Source: Neurospora crassa OR74A (lineage: Eukaryota > Ascomycota > Sordariomycetes > Sordariales > Sordariaceae). Taken from it: a stretch of DNA of 64,000 bases. Below, piece by piece: positions 43,032-53,023 of this stretch; within the stretch, counting starts at the first letter, position 1, and every line of letters begins with the position of its first letter. The position numbers and the translations under genes were made by a program. The notes beneath the pieces are model-generated. The model was given only the letters and a program-made list of their open reading frames with translations. It did not search any database and was not told the origin of the DNA. The stretch spans positions 434,001 through 498,000 of the forward strand of contig NC_026506.1 of NCBI RefSeq assembly GCF_000182925.2. Direction: 5' to 3'.

Positions 43032-43852
43032 ATGCGTCATAATCGCCAGGTAACACCAACTACCTTTGGCGGCCTCGCTCATTTGCTGTCTTACCACCCT
43101 GATTTTGCTCACACTTCTCATCACCGAGATGGAGGAGCAAGCGGGATGTACACAGCGGGAATACTATTCCGGTGGGACTTGCCCACCTTTATCCGGACCG
43201 CCAGACCAAGCGACTGCGTGGTGAGAAACCACCGGTCATACCCTCATTTCCAAAGATTCGTCGCCCGCCACTCTCGACAACGGGGGACAAGGCAACTTCG
43301 AGAACAGCCCGCCGGAATACATGACCATCTACGACCACCGGTTTGCCATTGCTACGGCTCTAGATACTGATCGAAAGTTGCTTTTGCTCTTGTAGCAATT
43401 TGGAAGAAAGTATGTCGACATAATCCCCCAGATCGAAGACCGAGGGATTGCCTTGCAGTGAAAATTTGGGGAGATCTCCAACATCCAATCACGAGAAGCA
43501 TCCTGTGAAGATGATTATGTCTTTGTGTGGATCAGCATCCTGATCACAGTACCAAAACAAGCTCCAGAGGTGCTGGCGTTCTCATCGGCTGCGATGGAAT
43601 CCACATAGAATGTTGCGTGGGCTCTACCGCCAAAGAGATATTTCCTTTGCATGTCCCAACGAAGGGTGCGACCACCCCATTGAGGAAAGTTTTGCTGCCA
43701 TTCACGGCTGCCGCGACATCGGGGTGGACATTCCAGTTACTTCACGCTAATCTCCACGAGCTCGGTACCATCAGGAGATCAGTACCACGTGCCTTAGGAC
43801 GCTTACTTGCACCCATCACTTCGAGCCCATCACTTCGAGCCTCTTATCGCGA

Positions 43853-43906
43853 CATGCCGCTACCATGCCGGCATGAACAACACCCTCCCCTCCCTGTCTC
43901 TTGCAT
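43853..43906 (+). repeat. Direct repeat copy A (about 54 bp)
   Basis: It starts CATGCCGCTACCATGCCGG and ends CCCTGTCTCTTGCAT. It matches 44244-44303 with one substitution and a longer C run there. Confidence 0.9.
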
Positions 43907-44243
43907 ATTGATTCGCAGTTCACTGTAATCCACGGGCGGGATAAATCTATTTCCCGACCGACGCACTGAACTCTTCACAGCGGACACTACGCTGCATTTT
44001 CTCGCGTGGCGTTGGGCTAAATAAGTACCAGCAATGCCTTGGACGATTGAACGTGGCCAATATTGACCTCCAGAGGCTTTTGACCTTCTCTTAGTGTTAC
44101 GCGCAGAAGTAAGTCATCCATTTGTAGGACCCTCTTTCAACGGCAGCACTGGACTAACACTCACGGATCTTTAGCACATACGAATCAGAACGACTTTACA
44201 GGCCCTCCGAGCCACTCTTCGTGGCTTATTAGCTCTGCCGGAT

Positions 44244-44303
44244 CATGCCGCTACCATGCCGGTATGAACAACACCCCCCCTCCCCCCTCCCTGTCTCTTG
44301 CAT
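44244..44303 (+). repeat. Direct repeat copy B (about 60 bp)
   Basis: Second copy of 43853-43906, differing by GGC/GGT in the middle and an expanded C-rich run. The spacing of 390 bases brackets the candidate intron at 44109-44174. Confidence 0.9.
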
Positions 44304-44356
44304 GAGAAGCCCTGGGTGGCTTAAGAACGTGAACGCTGACCTAAAGCTTCCTAGTA

Positions 44357-44605
44357 ATGCAATTCGATCCTGACGCTCCGTATTGGAAGACCAAGCCTCC
44401 TGGTGTCAAAGAAGACGGACCAATTGACAGGAAAGTACACAAGCCAGGATACTGGCTCCCCTGCTGTCAACAGTACGGAACGCACGACAAGCTCGGATGT
44501 AGGCTAGGCCCACACAGAGCCGCTGATGGGGTGCAGGAAAAGGACCTTGATGGCTGGAAAGGCTACAACGATTTTCAAGATGCTGTGGGTGCGCCAAAGA
44601 AATAG
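44357..44605 (+). CDS. Small hypothetical protein with Cys/His cluster (82 aa), possibly a last exon
   Basis: The frame MQFDPDAPYWKTKPPGVKED leads to a compact motif, PGYWLPCCQQYGTHDKLGCR followed by LGPHRAADG, in which CC, H, C and H could bind one metal ion. The C terminus is polar (GWKGYNDFQDAVGAPKK). Codon use is coding-like and the frame ends cleanly. The ATG is 54 bases after a direct repeat, and an upstream intron candidate (44109-44174) suggests it may be the last exon of a longer gene. Not a family I can name. Confidence 0.45.
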   Translation: MQFDPDAPYWKTKPPGVKEDGPIDRKVHKPGYWLPCCQQYGTHDKLGCRLGPHRAADGVQEKDLDGWKGYNDFQDAVGAPKK

Positions 44606-44609
44606 TGAG

Positions 44610-45448
44610 AACAAAAAGGACGGCAGGGCCAACAACGGTCAACGAAGGAATAAAGGGCAATGGAACGGAAGTGGCGTGACAAGGTCCAATAGGCTGCGGG
44701 AACATGTCTCCATTTTTCAACCTTCCTTACCTTAGATGGATAAGCCTTGCCAGGTTGTTATAAATGTACGAAAAGGGTTATTGTATCGTGATAGAATCAG
44801 TTAGTAGATTAGATCTCACAAAGACGATGACAGCGTTTTTGCACATGTAAGACTTTGGCATGCGAATGTGAATACAGTTATGAGGTGGATATGGGTAACG
44901 TGATGAAACCTTGATTTCTTAGCAACCGTGAATGCTCCAGACAGCGGAAGTAGGGTCTTGGATTCTGTTGACAGTCTGTTTCCCGAGGTGAAGCTATTGT
45001 GGGGAGTATGGCATGGTGCATTACTAGGGAACTCATTGGATTAGGTGGCGATCCCCCATGAGAGAGTCGGTGTTTGAGACCCAAAGCTTTGTACTGATAC
45101 TCGGAAGGAGTTGATGCTGGTGGATGTGATTTGTAGGTCCGAGGTGATAATCAAGTTTGAGATGATCTTTTAGCACCTCTGATAAAGGCAACGTTGTAAA
45201 GATGAGTATCACAGTGGGAACTTGCGTGTTGTGGTAGGTAGTAAACTTGGACATGGCACAACATGGGCTATTGGGTTTGGGTTGCGGGTTTCGTCCTTGC
45301 TTTCCAAACTCACACGCTATGATGTAGGTATGTTTTGTTGTTGAAGTGACCCCGTACGGAGCACTGATTGCGCACGGGGTCGAGGTTTATTTACTGGGAC
45401 TTTTACTTGCCTTTGCTACTGCTACAAGTCATGTCGTGGGTGGCTGTC
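44610..45448. other. Intergenic, no supported gene
   Basis: Only short frames; no repeats of note. Confidence 0.5.
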
Positions 45449-45805
45449 TCAACTCGTCGATATCTCTAGGTACTTAAATGAAGGGTCCCCCGTCTCTTGG
45501 GAAGTGGAGGGCTTGTTGAAGAGGTAGATGTGGTCTTTGTTTATATACACTGGCCTTGGGCTTTTGGGGCCTTTGGGCCTTTGGGACTTTGGGCTTGTGG
45601 GTCTTTGGGGCCTTTGGGGTCTTTGGGCGAGTGGTGATTTGGTAGGTAGTGGATGTGTCGATTGGGCTTCATTTGTCTGTCTTTTCCGTGAAAGTTGTTG
45701 CGGGTGGATGGATGGATGTCTGTGAAAGAAGTTGTGCGGGACGTTTGTGTTATGAACTTGGTTGCACGTGGGGCTCCGGCCCACTCGCTCGGTCAGAGAG
45801 GCCAT
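45449..45805 (-). CDS. Possible small Pro/Arg-rich protein (118 aa), doubtful
   Basis: The minus-strand ATG at 45805 gives MASLTERVGRSPTCNQVHNT, then a repetitive Pro/Arg/Gln/Lys region (QRPQRPQRP, SQRPKGPKSPRP) encoded by the G-run repeat at 45558-45627, and a tail VYINKDHIYLFNKPSTS. The frame is kept open partly by that simple repeat, so chance is a serious alternative. The upstream T-rich run and CT repeat (minus strand) could be a leader. Confidence 0.25.
   Translation of the reverse strand: MASLTERVGRSPTCNQVHNTNVPHNFFHRHPSIHPQQLSRKRQTNEAQSTHPLPTKSPLAQRPQRPQRPTSPKSQRPKGPKSPRPVYINKDHIYLFNKPSTSQETGDPSFKYLEISTS
45558..45627 (+). repeat. G-run minisatellite (CTTTGGGG-like units), G-quadruplex-capable
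   Basis: Nine runs of three or four G, separated by four to seven bases, in 70 bp. The unit is about 8-10 bp (CTTTGGGGC). Spacing permits intramolecular G-quadruplexes on the plus strand. Confidence 0.8.
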
Positions 45806-45845
45806 CGAGCCGTTGATGGCTAGAAGACGAAAAGATGTATAAAAC

Positions 45846-45846
<1 letters not shown>

Positions 45847-45897
<51 letters not shown>

Positions 45898-45931
45898 AGA
45901 AAGATAAATAAGAAGGAGAGACTTGGGGAGA

Positions 45932-45982
<51 letters not shown>
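45847..45982. repeat. A44 run, G7 run and (AG)n microsatellite
   Basis: A44 at 45847-45890, G7 at 45891-45897, and about 24 AG units at 45934-45982. Purely simple sequence; frames of poly-Phe and Ser-Leu on the minus strand are artefacts. Confidence 0.95.
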
Positions 45983-45986
<4 letters not shown>

Positions 45987-46029
45987 TAGAAGGGGAGGGG
46001 GAGTAAGAAACAGACAAGCATTTTAGGAG

Positions 46030-48179
46030 GACGGTTAGGAGAAGAAGAAGAAAACTCGGTTAATTTATGTCACTACCTACTTGTCACTCACTGTCCCACA
46101 GGTACTGACTGAGATAATTTATGATGATGATGGTGAGGATGAAGAAGAAGAAGAATTCGGGTTCAATTGTGTCCATACTTGACAACTGTCTTGTCTTACA
46201 GGTACTGACTGAAAAAAGTGTATGGTGATGGCCGATGGGGGTGAACAAGAAGAGTTTGAGGACACAGCAGTCTACGGCATTTTCATGAAGTAACAGTAAC
46301 CCGGCCATGATGATAGTCCATCAGTCTTCATTGAGAGCATGTATGATAGCTTATTCCTTCCGAGGTCCTAGAATCTCTCAGATCTGGCATGTGAGACAGA
46401 TTGGAAGACAGCCACCCATATCGAAACTCGAGCGATGCCGCGCAACACCATGACGGCAGCAGCACGATAAGTTTGAGATACACTCTTGAAAGATTTTGGC
46501 AAAAAGATAGCAAACAGAAAAAGGGTAAGGTAAGGAGTGAACGAAAAAAAGAAAACAAAACATACAACACCAGGGATTCGCTGGTCGTCACCGACCCAAC
46601 TACTAGTCTGGCCCTCACTGGCTTATCTATGGGAGAGCGGACGGGATCCCGAGTTTTCCAGTGGGTATGGTCGTATGTACTTATTCTGCCCGTGTCAACA
46701 GCTTATAAAATCTAGAAGGCAGCTCAAAGACTGACACCTCGTTGTATCTCAAGGTTGACTGAGAAAAAGGATGTTGACCCGTTGAGAACGATAGGATACA
46801 GAGACTCATGATGAAAGCGGCGTATGCATAAACTCAAAATGGAAGTATGAGACTGCAAGCAACCCGCTTGACCTCTCGTCATCATCAACACGTACGACGT
46901 GCACTGGCTCGCTTGAGTCGCTTCCACAAGCGAGGACGCTCACGAGGTTAACGTTAACGTCGTTTGAGAGTCTAGAACGACCCAGAAGTGAGGCCGATGG
47001 TACCCATCACTTTGTCCTCACGTGCTGAACCTTACTCCCGCGGATATGGTACGATGAGGTCACAGCCCTGGTTCTCGTTATGAGCATAATGAGATATGAC
47101 ACAAGGGTCCAAGTGGTGATGGAGGGTATCTGAGTCAAGGCTGGGTGATGTGGACGTCGGGGAGAGGCTGGATCTTGAGGTGAGCGACACAGATAGGGTC
47201 CGTATGAGGCCTGTTTAGAAGGCCTGCTTGGTCTTCTGGAAGGAAAAAGGGTTTTTGTCTTCCGACCCAGAAGATGAAAAAGTGGTGTGTGTGGATGGGC
47301 CTTTCGGCTGTTCCTAATGTTCGCGCCGTCGGATAGAGTTGTAAAAGTGGAAGAGGGTGTGCAAGGTGACGGGCGGCTGGTAAAATGCGTGTGGGGGATG
47401 TCCACGAGATTTAAGGTCAGGGGGAGGGATGGGTCGAGGGGTGGTGCGACGAGGTGGAATTAGATCAACACATGGGGATAATATAGAGGAGGGTTATGTC
47501 TTACTTTCAAAAATAAAAAAGAAATTATAAAAAAAATAAAGAAAAAAAGAATAAAAGAAGAAAACTGAAGAAAAAGACCCGCGTACCTTCCAAGTACCTA
47601 TGACGGTACACCGTCAGTGAAGAAAACGGTCGGACATTTGCCGTGAGCCTCTCGATCTCGCGAGGCGACCACTTTGTGTAGTATCAGCTTGTGAGTTCCT
47701 GACGCACCCCAAGTCAAAAGAATATCATCGGCAATGCAATGCAGCGCCGTGTAGCCCAAGGATGGGTCTTGGCATGGGTAATTCGTCGATGCTGATCGAT
47801 ACTTGACTTGTCGACTGTTGATTTATGATGTGTTGCCTGGAATGCGATACACTGTTCGAGAAGGAGTGGAAGGAATTTGATACAGAGAACTGAACAAGAG
47901 TCAGGAAGTCAGCAGTGAATTAAGTCCCTTGGAGGAGCGTGCATATGCATTCTCCCTCTTCCGTCCTCCTTCATCGACTACGCAAGAGGCGCACTTTGGC
48001 CGTTCAATTGCGATTGGATGGCCATGTTTCGATATTCACTCAGAAAAACAAAACCCTTAGTTTTTCTTTTTTCTTTTTTCCCTTTCTCCAACTTGCCGAG
48101 TCAACGACACAAGAACCAGACCTCACCTCACCTTTGCACTGCACCAAATCCCATCCAATCCTGGATAATCTCGCAATCA
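46030..48179. other. No supported gene
   Basis: Short frames only; AT-rich, A-run-bearing DNA at 47,505-47,575. The minus-strand frame 47405-47007 (132 codons) opens on GTG, not ATG, and has no domain. Confidence 0.4.
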
Positions 48180-49271
48180 CATGGCCTTGCTTCGCCGTCC
48201 CGTTGATGCCACCGTCCCGTCCCTCCTTTGGCAGCCAGGGCAGCTTATCTGGCGCGACCCATCCCACCATCGTCAGCGTCCATGATGGTGTGGAGAGGAG
48301 GGGCTGCCCAGTACCACCACCCGCTCATGGCTACAACCCTCACTGCGTTCTAGCCGGCCACGCAACCGTTGGAAATGCTTGAAATGATGGTCATCTGGCC
48401 TTGCAAACCGCCGAAGCCATGATTGCCAACTCATCAATTTCCATCACCGGTGAGTCCCTCGCGTCCCTCCGGCATAGCCACCTCTACCACAGAATGAAGC
48501 GACCCGGACAATAACCCCGGATCCAGCAGGTGCTTCCAAAGAGCCCATTACGGCGGAGGCTGACCGATACCTCCTACACGCTAGTCTACGAGCTGCTCTC
48601 CCGAACCGACAGCCTTCCGAACGGCGCAGCGATTTCCTCTGCCGGTGCGATTGCGCAAATCCATGAATCACTCCACGTCAAGCGAATCTCCGTCAATCAT
48701 ACCTCGTCCCCGCTCACCCGCGCCGCATCATTTTTCTTCCCTCACCCAATTACCGCCGGTTTAAGCGCAGCCTGACTCTTTGATCGAGCGATGTCCAGGC
48801 AGATTAACGACAGTGTTCCGGCTGGGCTTCTCAGAACACCTGCAGACACACTGAACGAGACGTCAAAGAGTGACGATATCAGACAACCAGACAACTGGGG
48901 AGTCATCCGACAGACGACATGCACCGTCCTCCGTGGTTGGGCCCCAACAAGCCGGCCGCGGGAATGGCCCATTCGACCGACCATCCTTCCCCTTTCCACC
49001 TTCTCTGTCCACCATGCTCGCAGTTCGCATACTCGGGTTGCGACATTGTTAGTAAGTGTGACCAGCAAGCCTCGTGGCATTCGATTGGTACAGACTGCGC
49101 CGTCATCTTACCACCATCCGCTGCAAGTTGGCAACGCCACGCAGATGCAGTCACTTATACATCGCGAACCTCAATGGAGACGCCATGGAGATCCGATTCG
49201 AGCGCCAGGACCAGGCCTTCTGCGTGGCGCATGCCGTGCGATCCCCCCGCGACGCCTTCATCACTTTGTGA
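48180..49271 (+). pseudogene. Possible decayed or multi-exon gene
   Basis: Three coding-like pieces occur in order. First, ALQTAEAMIANSSISITG, ending at a GTGAGT donor at about 48450, with a CCACAG acceptor at about 48492. Second, an exon-like frame ITPDPAGASKEPITAEADRY to about 48,660, which ends in a stop. Third, a frame at about 49,074-49,271 with WYRLRRHLTTIRCKL and LYIANLNGDAMEIRFERQDQ ending at TGA 49269-49271. The pieces are not in one continuous spliceable frame that I can find. No family recognised. Confidence 0.3.
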
Positions 49272-49456
49272 TAACGTTCAGATACGAGACGGGTGTGTGA
49301 TTCCGGGGTAGCAAGCTTTCTCCCCCGGTGCTGGTCGTGCTTGGTGAGCTTGACCGATACAGGTGGGGTATTGTGCCCGCATCACGATGCTCCTGCTTAT
49401 GAGTCTGCATGCCGGTGACTCTCAGTTAACATGTTGGTGGATACTGAGTCGCGCAC

Positions 49457-49843
49457 TCAGAGCAGCTGGAGGTCATTCGCCATGTTGTGACCATGATGTT
49501 GCAGATTGTCATGTCTCGAAAGGCCATCCGTTTGATTGACAAACACGGCCAAACATCGAGGCATGTACAGGAACGTGTCCAAGGTATTGCGAAATGACCG
49601 TTCTCGCCCAGCCAAGTGGACTGTACTAGTAGATGCATCACCATCTAAGAGCCTGATACCAGCAGGAGGCTCATCCGGCCCTGGAAAGATGCGAGGTGCT
49701 TCTTGTTGATCAAACGCACGTTGAAGACGTGGGGGGTGCATGCTCCCTGCCATAACCGATGCACGATAATCGTCATAACCGGGAAATTGTCCCTTAAAGC
49801 TATGATCCTTTGCTATCCACACCTTTGCAGGATTCAGGCCCAT
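49457..49843 (-). CDS. Hypothetical ORF (128 aa), possible gene fragment
   Basis: An ATG at 49843 starts MGLNPAKVWIAKDHSFKGQF; the frame contains GYDDYRASVMAGSM, EPPAGIRLLDGDAS and FLYMPRCLAVFVNQTDG. Upstream on the same strand, in another frame, LLDLDAVLHIDAKTISVV reads like the preceding part, so this may be the 3' half of a decayed or spliced gene. No domain recognised. Confidence 0.3.
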   Translation of the reverse strand: MGLNPAKVWIAKDHSFKGQFPGYDDYRASVMAGSMHPPRLQRAFDQQEAPRIFPGPDEPPAGIRLLDGDASTSTVHLAGRERSFRNTLDTFLYMPRCLAVFVNQTDGLSRHDNLQHHGHNMANDLQLL

Positions 49844-49899
49844 TATCCTGACGCGTTATCGTACATTCGGGCCTTTGGCAAACCACTGATATTGTCTTA

Positions 49900-50690
49900 G
49901 CGTCGATGTGAAGGACGGCATCGAGATCGAGGAGCTGTGAGTCGCAAGCTTTGAGCACCAACTCTAGAATTCCAGAAGAGGTTCGTTGGGGAAATTCATG
50001 GGCGCGAGTCGGACCGCAAGCACAGAAGAGCGGTTAAATGGATGTAACGCGGCTGCCCACGTGGACGACCAGGAACTGATACTGCAGTGTTTTTATGTTT
50101 GAGGTTTGTTGGAATGCCGTTGTGACAGCCGAGAAGGTTCCATAGCCAGACACCTCTGGAACGGTCTCCAAATATTGGATGTAAACAAACCATCAACATC
50201 GGCCACACCTTGGCAATGGACAGGAAAGGGGCTCACCGTGAAATCTGGTCTGTGCACTCAAGGTGAGCTCATGAAAGCGCCAAGCCTGCCCCACCTTTCG
50301 TTGAAGTAGATGTCGGTGATCAATGATGAACGCAAAATGTCGACATGACAGGAAGCTGCTACTCCAGAAATGTCTAGATATTGAGAACACTGGGCTTTGG
50401 AGTCAGAATCGGTTATCCAACCCGCAACTCTACACACAAAGTCCTGTTACGTTCAAAGAGCAGCTTGACACTGCAAAAGTCGTGGAAGGGCAAAAGTTCT
50501 CGCCACTGGTGGTCCGAGCGTCTCCAGCGGCGAATGCATCCCCATTCGGCTTCATTCAATTTGGTGGATGATTGATTATGATTCATAATCACTACACGCT
50601 CCATAGCTCTTTCCAACAACCGCCGTCGGTCATTCAGATCCTACCTTTTCAATTGTAATAAAACGTCGGTTGTCACAGGTCATTCTTTGT
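49900..50690. other. No supported gene
   Basis: Short frames on both strands; the last 150 bases before 50837 are pyrimidine-rich with ACACACAC, as expected of the promoter and leader of the next gene. Confidence 0.45.
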
Positions 50691-50836
50691 CAAGTACACA
50701 ACTTTTCAGTCCTTTCACCAATTTTTCAAACGCAAACGCAGGCGTGCCAGCATCAAAGTCTTTCACTCATCCATCCTCCCTCATCTTCAACATACACACA
50801 CTTTCAAGCTCAAACACCTGTCCAAAGAAGTAAAAG

Positions 50837-53023
50837 ATGATCCCCATCCGCCCCAAACCCAACGGCAACAACCCCGACGGCGGCGGCAGCAGCACCACCA
50901 CCACCTCTCCACCACCCCGCCGCGACAAACAAGCCGTCCACACCCCCTCCCCCTCCCGCATCACCAGCAAACCCGTTCCCGAGCGCCAACTCCGCTCCCC
51001 GCGCGAATACCAAATCGACCAACTCAAGCGCCGTTTCAGCCCCTTGAAAGAAACCATCGATCCTTCAACAGGCGGGGAGACCTCCCTGCTTTTTTCTCTC
51101 AAGCCCTCTGACCCGGATTTTCCCTACGACCTGGAGAAGCTCGAATGCGATTTGCGGATTCCCGGGGAGTATCCTCGGCAGCCGGCGAGGTTGTTGGTCA
51201 GGAACAAGGATATCCCGCGGGGGTTTGCGGTGAATATTGAACGGGGATGGGATCGGTTGGTGGAGGAGAGAAAGGGGAAGGGGACGACAACGTTGTTGAG
51301 TGTTTTGAATGCGTTGGATCGAGGGCTGGAAGGGTTTTTGGCAGAAGAGAAGAAGGAGACGGTCAAGATTACGGTGTTTAAGGATTCGAGGCATTTGGAA
51401 GGGCAACCGAGTGGGGTTATTGGGAAGGAGGGTATCGAGGGGGTGTCCAAGGAGAAGAACGAGAATGAAAAGGAGAAAGAAAAGGAAAAGGAGAAGCCGA
51501 GGCCGTATATCCCGCCCGAAAACTTTACTAGGGATCAAATTGCGGAAGCCAAGGCGAGAAGAGCGCAGGAGGTGCGTCAGCTCGAGGCACGGATGAGCGG
51601 ATTGCCGCTCTATCACAAGTCGAGCGACGGGGTGATATATACGTTGCCGTTGGATCCAAAGAGGAGGAGCAGTTTGCCGACGGGCTTGCAGAGCGTGCAT
51701 TCGGTGCAGCTGGTTATTCCGTTGTTGTACCCGTTGCAGCCGTTGAGGGTGTTGTTGAATGATGTGGATGCCGATGAGGCTGAGACGGTGGAGGAGCTGT
51801 TTACGCAGAAGGCGGTCGAGCAAAAGCAAATGAGTTTGACGAGCCACTTGAATTACTTGGCGACGAATTTGCATGCTTTGGCGAAACAGGCTGCGCAGCA
51901 GAAGCAGAAGGCTGTTCAGGCTGCTGCTGCTGCAGAGGAGGAGGGAAAGAAGATGGCGGCGGATGAAGAGGCCAAGGAGGCGGAACATGTTGCTTCGGCG
52001 GTTGATGGAGAAAGGGGACATGTACATGTCATTCCGAGGCCCTTGGAGTGGACGCTCGTCAACGCCGATGGTTCTTCCGAGTCAGAATCCGAGACTGATT
52101 CCGACGACGACTACGAGTTGGTTGACGGTGAAAGTGGAAACGCCTCCGGCGTAACACCAGGCACCGCCCTCCCCACCGCCACCGCCGAACGCGGCACCGC
52201 CATCTCCTTCCCCTCCATCGAGCTACACGGCATCGAGCTCCTCCAAGTAACCCTCCTCTCGCTCTCCGTCAAATGCAACCGCTGCAAAACCCTCAACGAC
52301 GTGACCTCGCTCAAATCCAACGTCGAAAAACTCGCCTCGTGCAAGAAATGCGCCACATCCTTCACCGTTCGCTTCCGCGCCGAGCTCGTCCACGCCAACT
52401 CCACGCGTGCCGGCTTCATCGATCTCTCCGGCTGCACCATATCCGACATGCTTCCTTCCTCCTTCATCCCCACCTGCGGGCGGTGCTCCACTCCTTACCC
52501 ATCCCCCGGCTTCGTTTCCGTGCGCGGCGAATCAACCACCAACGTCTGCCGCGAATGCCACGCCCGCTTCACTTTCAAACTCCCCGACGTCAAGTTCCTC
52601 ACTTACTCCTCTTCCCAATCCCACCTCCCGCCCACCCAGGGCCCCAAGCGCAAAGACCAAAAACTCGGTCTGCACGCCGGCGACCCCCTCCCCGCCAAGG
52701 GCGCCTGCGCGCACTATAAGCGGTCCTATAGATGGTTTCGCTTCAGCTGCTGCAACAAGGTGTATCCGTGCGACAAGTGTCATCAGCAAGCGGAGGATCA
52801 TGTGGATGAGTGGGCGAATCGGATGATTTGCGGGTGGTGTTCGCGGGAGCAGAATTATCGGGTGGAGAACTGTGCTTTCTGTGGACGGAGCGTGGTGAGG
52901 AAGAGGACGGGCGGGTTTTGGGAGGGCGGGAAGGGGACGAGGGATAAGGTGTTGATGAGGAGGGGGGATAGGAGGAAGTATAGGAACAAGAAGGATGGGA
53001 ATAAGAGTAATAAGGAGAAGTGA
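50837..53023 (+). CDS. CHY zinc-finger domain protein (728 aa)
   Basis: Residues 1-55 are Pro/Ser/Thr-rich and disordered. About 65-185 resembles an RWD-like fold (PLKETIDPSTGGETSLLFSL to ERGWDRLVEE). An EK-rich linker (about 210-225) follows, then a second RWD-like stretch at about 255-355 (PLYHKSSDGVIYTLPLDP, VQLVIPLLYPLQPLRVLLN). An Ala/Glu/Lys coiled coil lies at about 350-395 and an acidic Ser/Asp run at about 415-430. Four CxxC pairs follow (CNRC about 480, CKKC, CGRC, CREC about 571), with the CHY zinc finger at 622-690: GACAHYKRSYRWFRFSCCNK, CDKCH, CGWC and CAFC. The C terminus is Lys/Arg-rich. Fungal CHY proteins of this layout are a known conserved family of unclear role; animal and plant CHY proteins (RCHY1/Pirh2) are ubiquitin ligases, but no RING is present here. 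Single exon, start at the first ATG after a pyrimidine-rich leader. Base composition alternates in blocks within the gene. Confidence 0.93.
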   Translation: MIPIRPKPNGNNPDGGGSSTTTTSPPPRRDKQAVHTPSPSRITSKPVPERQLRSPREYQIDQLKRRFSPLKETIDPSTGGETSLLFSLKPSDPDFPYDLEKLECDLRIPGEYPRQPARLLVRNKDIPRGFAVNIERGWDRLVEERKGKGTTTLLSVLNALDRGLEGFLAEEKKETVKITVFKDSRHLEGQPSGVIGKEGIEGVSKEKNENEKEKEKEKEKPRPYIPPENFTRDQIAEAKARRAQEVRQLEARMSGLPLYHKSSDGVIYTLPLDPKRRSSLPTGLQSVHSVQLVIPLLYPLQPLRVLLNDVDADEAETVEELFTQKAVEQKQMSLTSHLNYLATNLHALAKQAAQQKQKAVQAAAAAEEEGKKMAADEEAKEAEHVASAVDGERGHVHVIPRPLEWTLVNADGSSESESETDSDDDYELVDGESGNASGVTPGTALPTATAERGTAISFPSIELHGIELLQVTLLSLSVKCNRCKTLNDVTSLKSNVEKLASCKKCATSFTVRFRAELVHANSTRAGFIDLSGCTISDMLPSSFIPTCGRCSTPYPSPGFVSVRGESTTNVCRECHARFTFKLPDVKFLTYSSSQSHLPPTQGPKRKDQKLGLHAGDPLPAKGACAHYKRSYRWFRFSCCNKVYPCDKCHQQAEDHVDEWANRMICGWCSREQNYRVENCAFCGRSVVRKRTGGFWEGGKGTRDKVLMRRGDRRKYRNKKDGNKSNKEK

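Larger units (their letters stand above)
43032..44356. other. Shuffled region with direct repeats; possible spliced transcript
   Basis: It holds a 15-bp tandem (CCCATCACTTCGAGC twice, 43812-43841) and two long direct repeats (listed separately). A good intron candidate runs from GTAAGT at 44109 to TTTAG at 44174 with branch ACTAACAC. This could belong to a gene ending with the ORF at 44357, but the connecting exon is unclear. Confidence 0.4.

Noticed and set aside
45820-46021. Poly-Phe and Ser-Leu frames
   Set aside because: They translate A44 and (AG)n simple sequence.
47007-47405. 132-codon minus-strand gene
   Set aside because: It opens on GTG rather than ATG, has no domain and reads like non-coding DNA.
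51065-52027. 320-codon minus-strand frame
   Set aside because: It lies antisense to the CHY gene and is open only because of G-rich third positions in that block; it has no domain.
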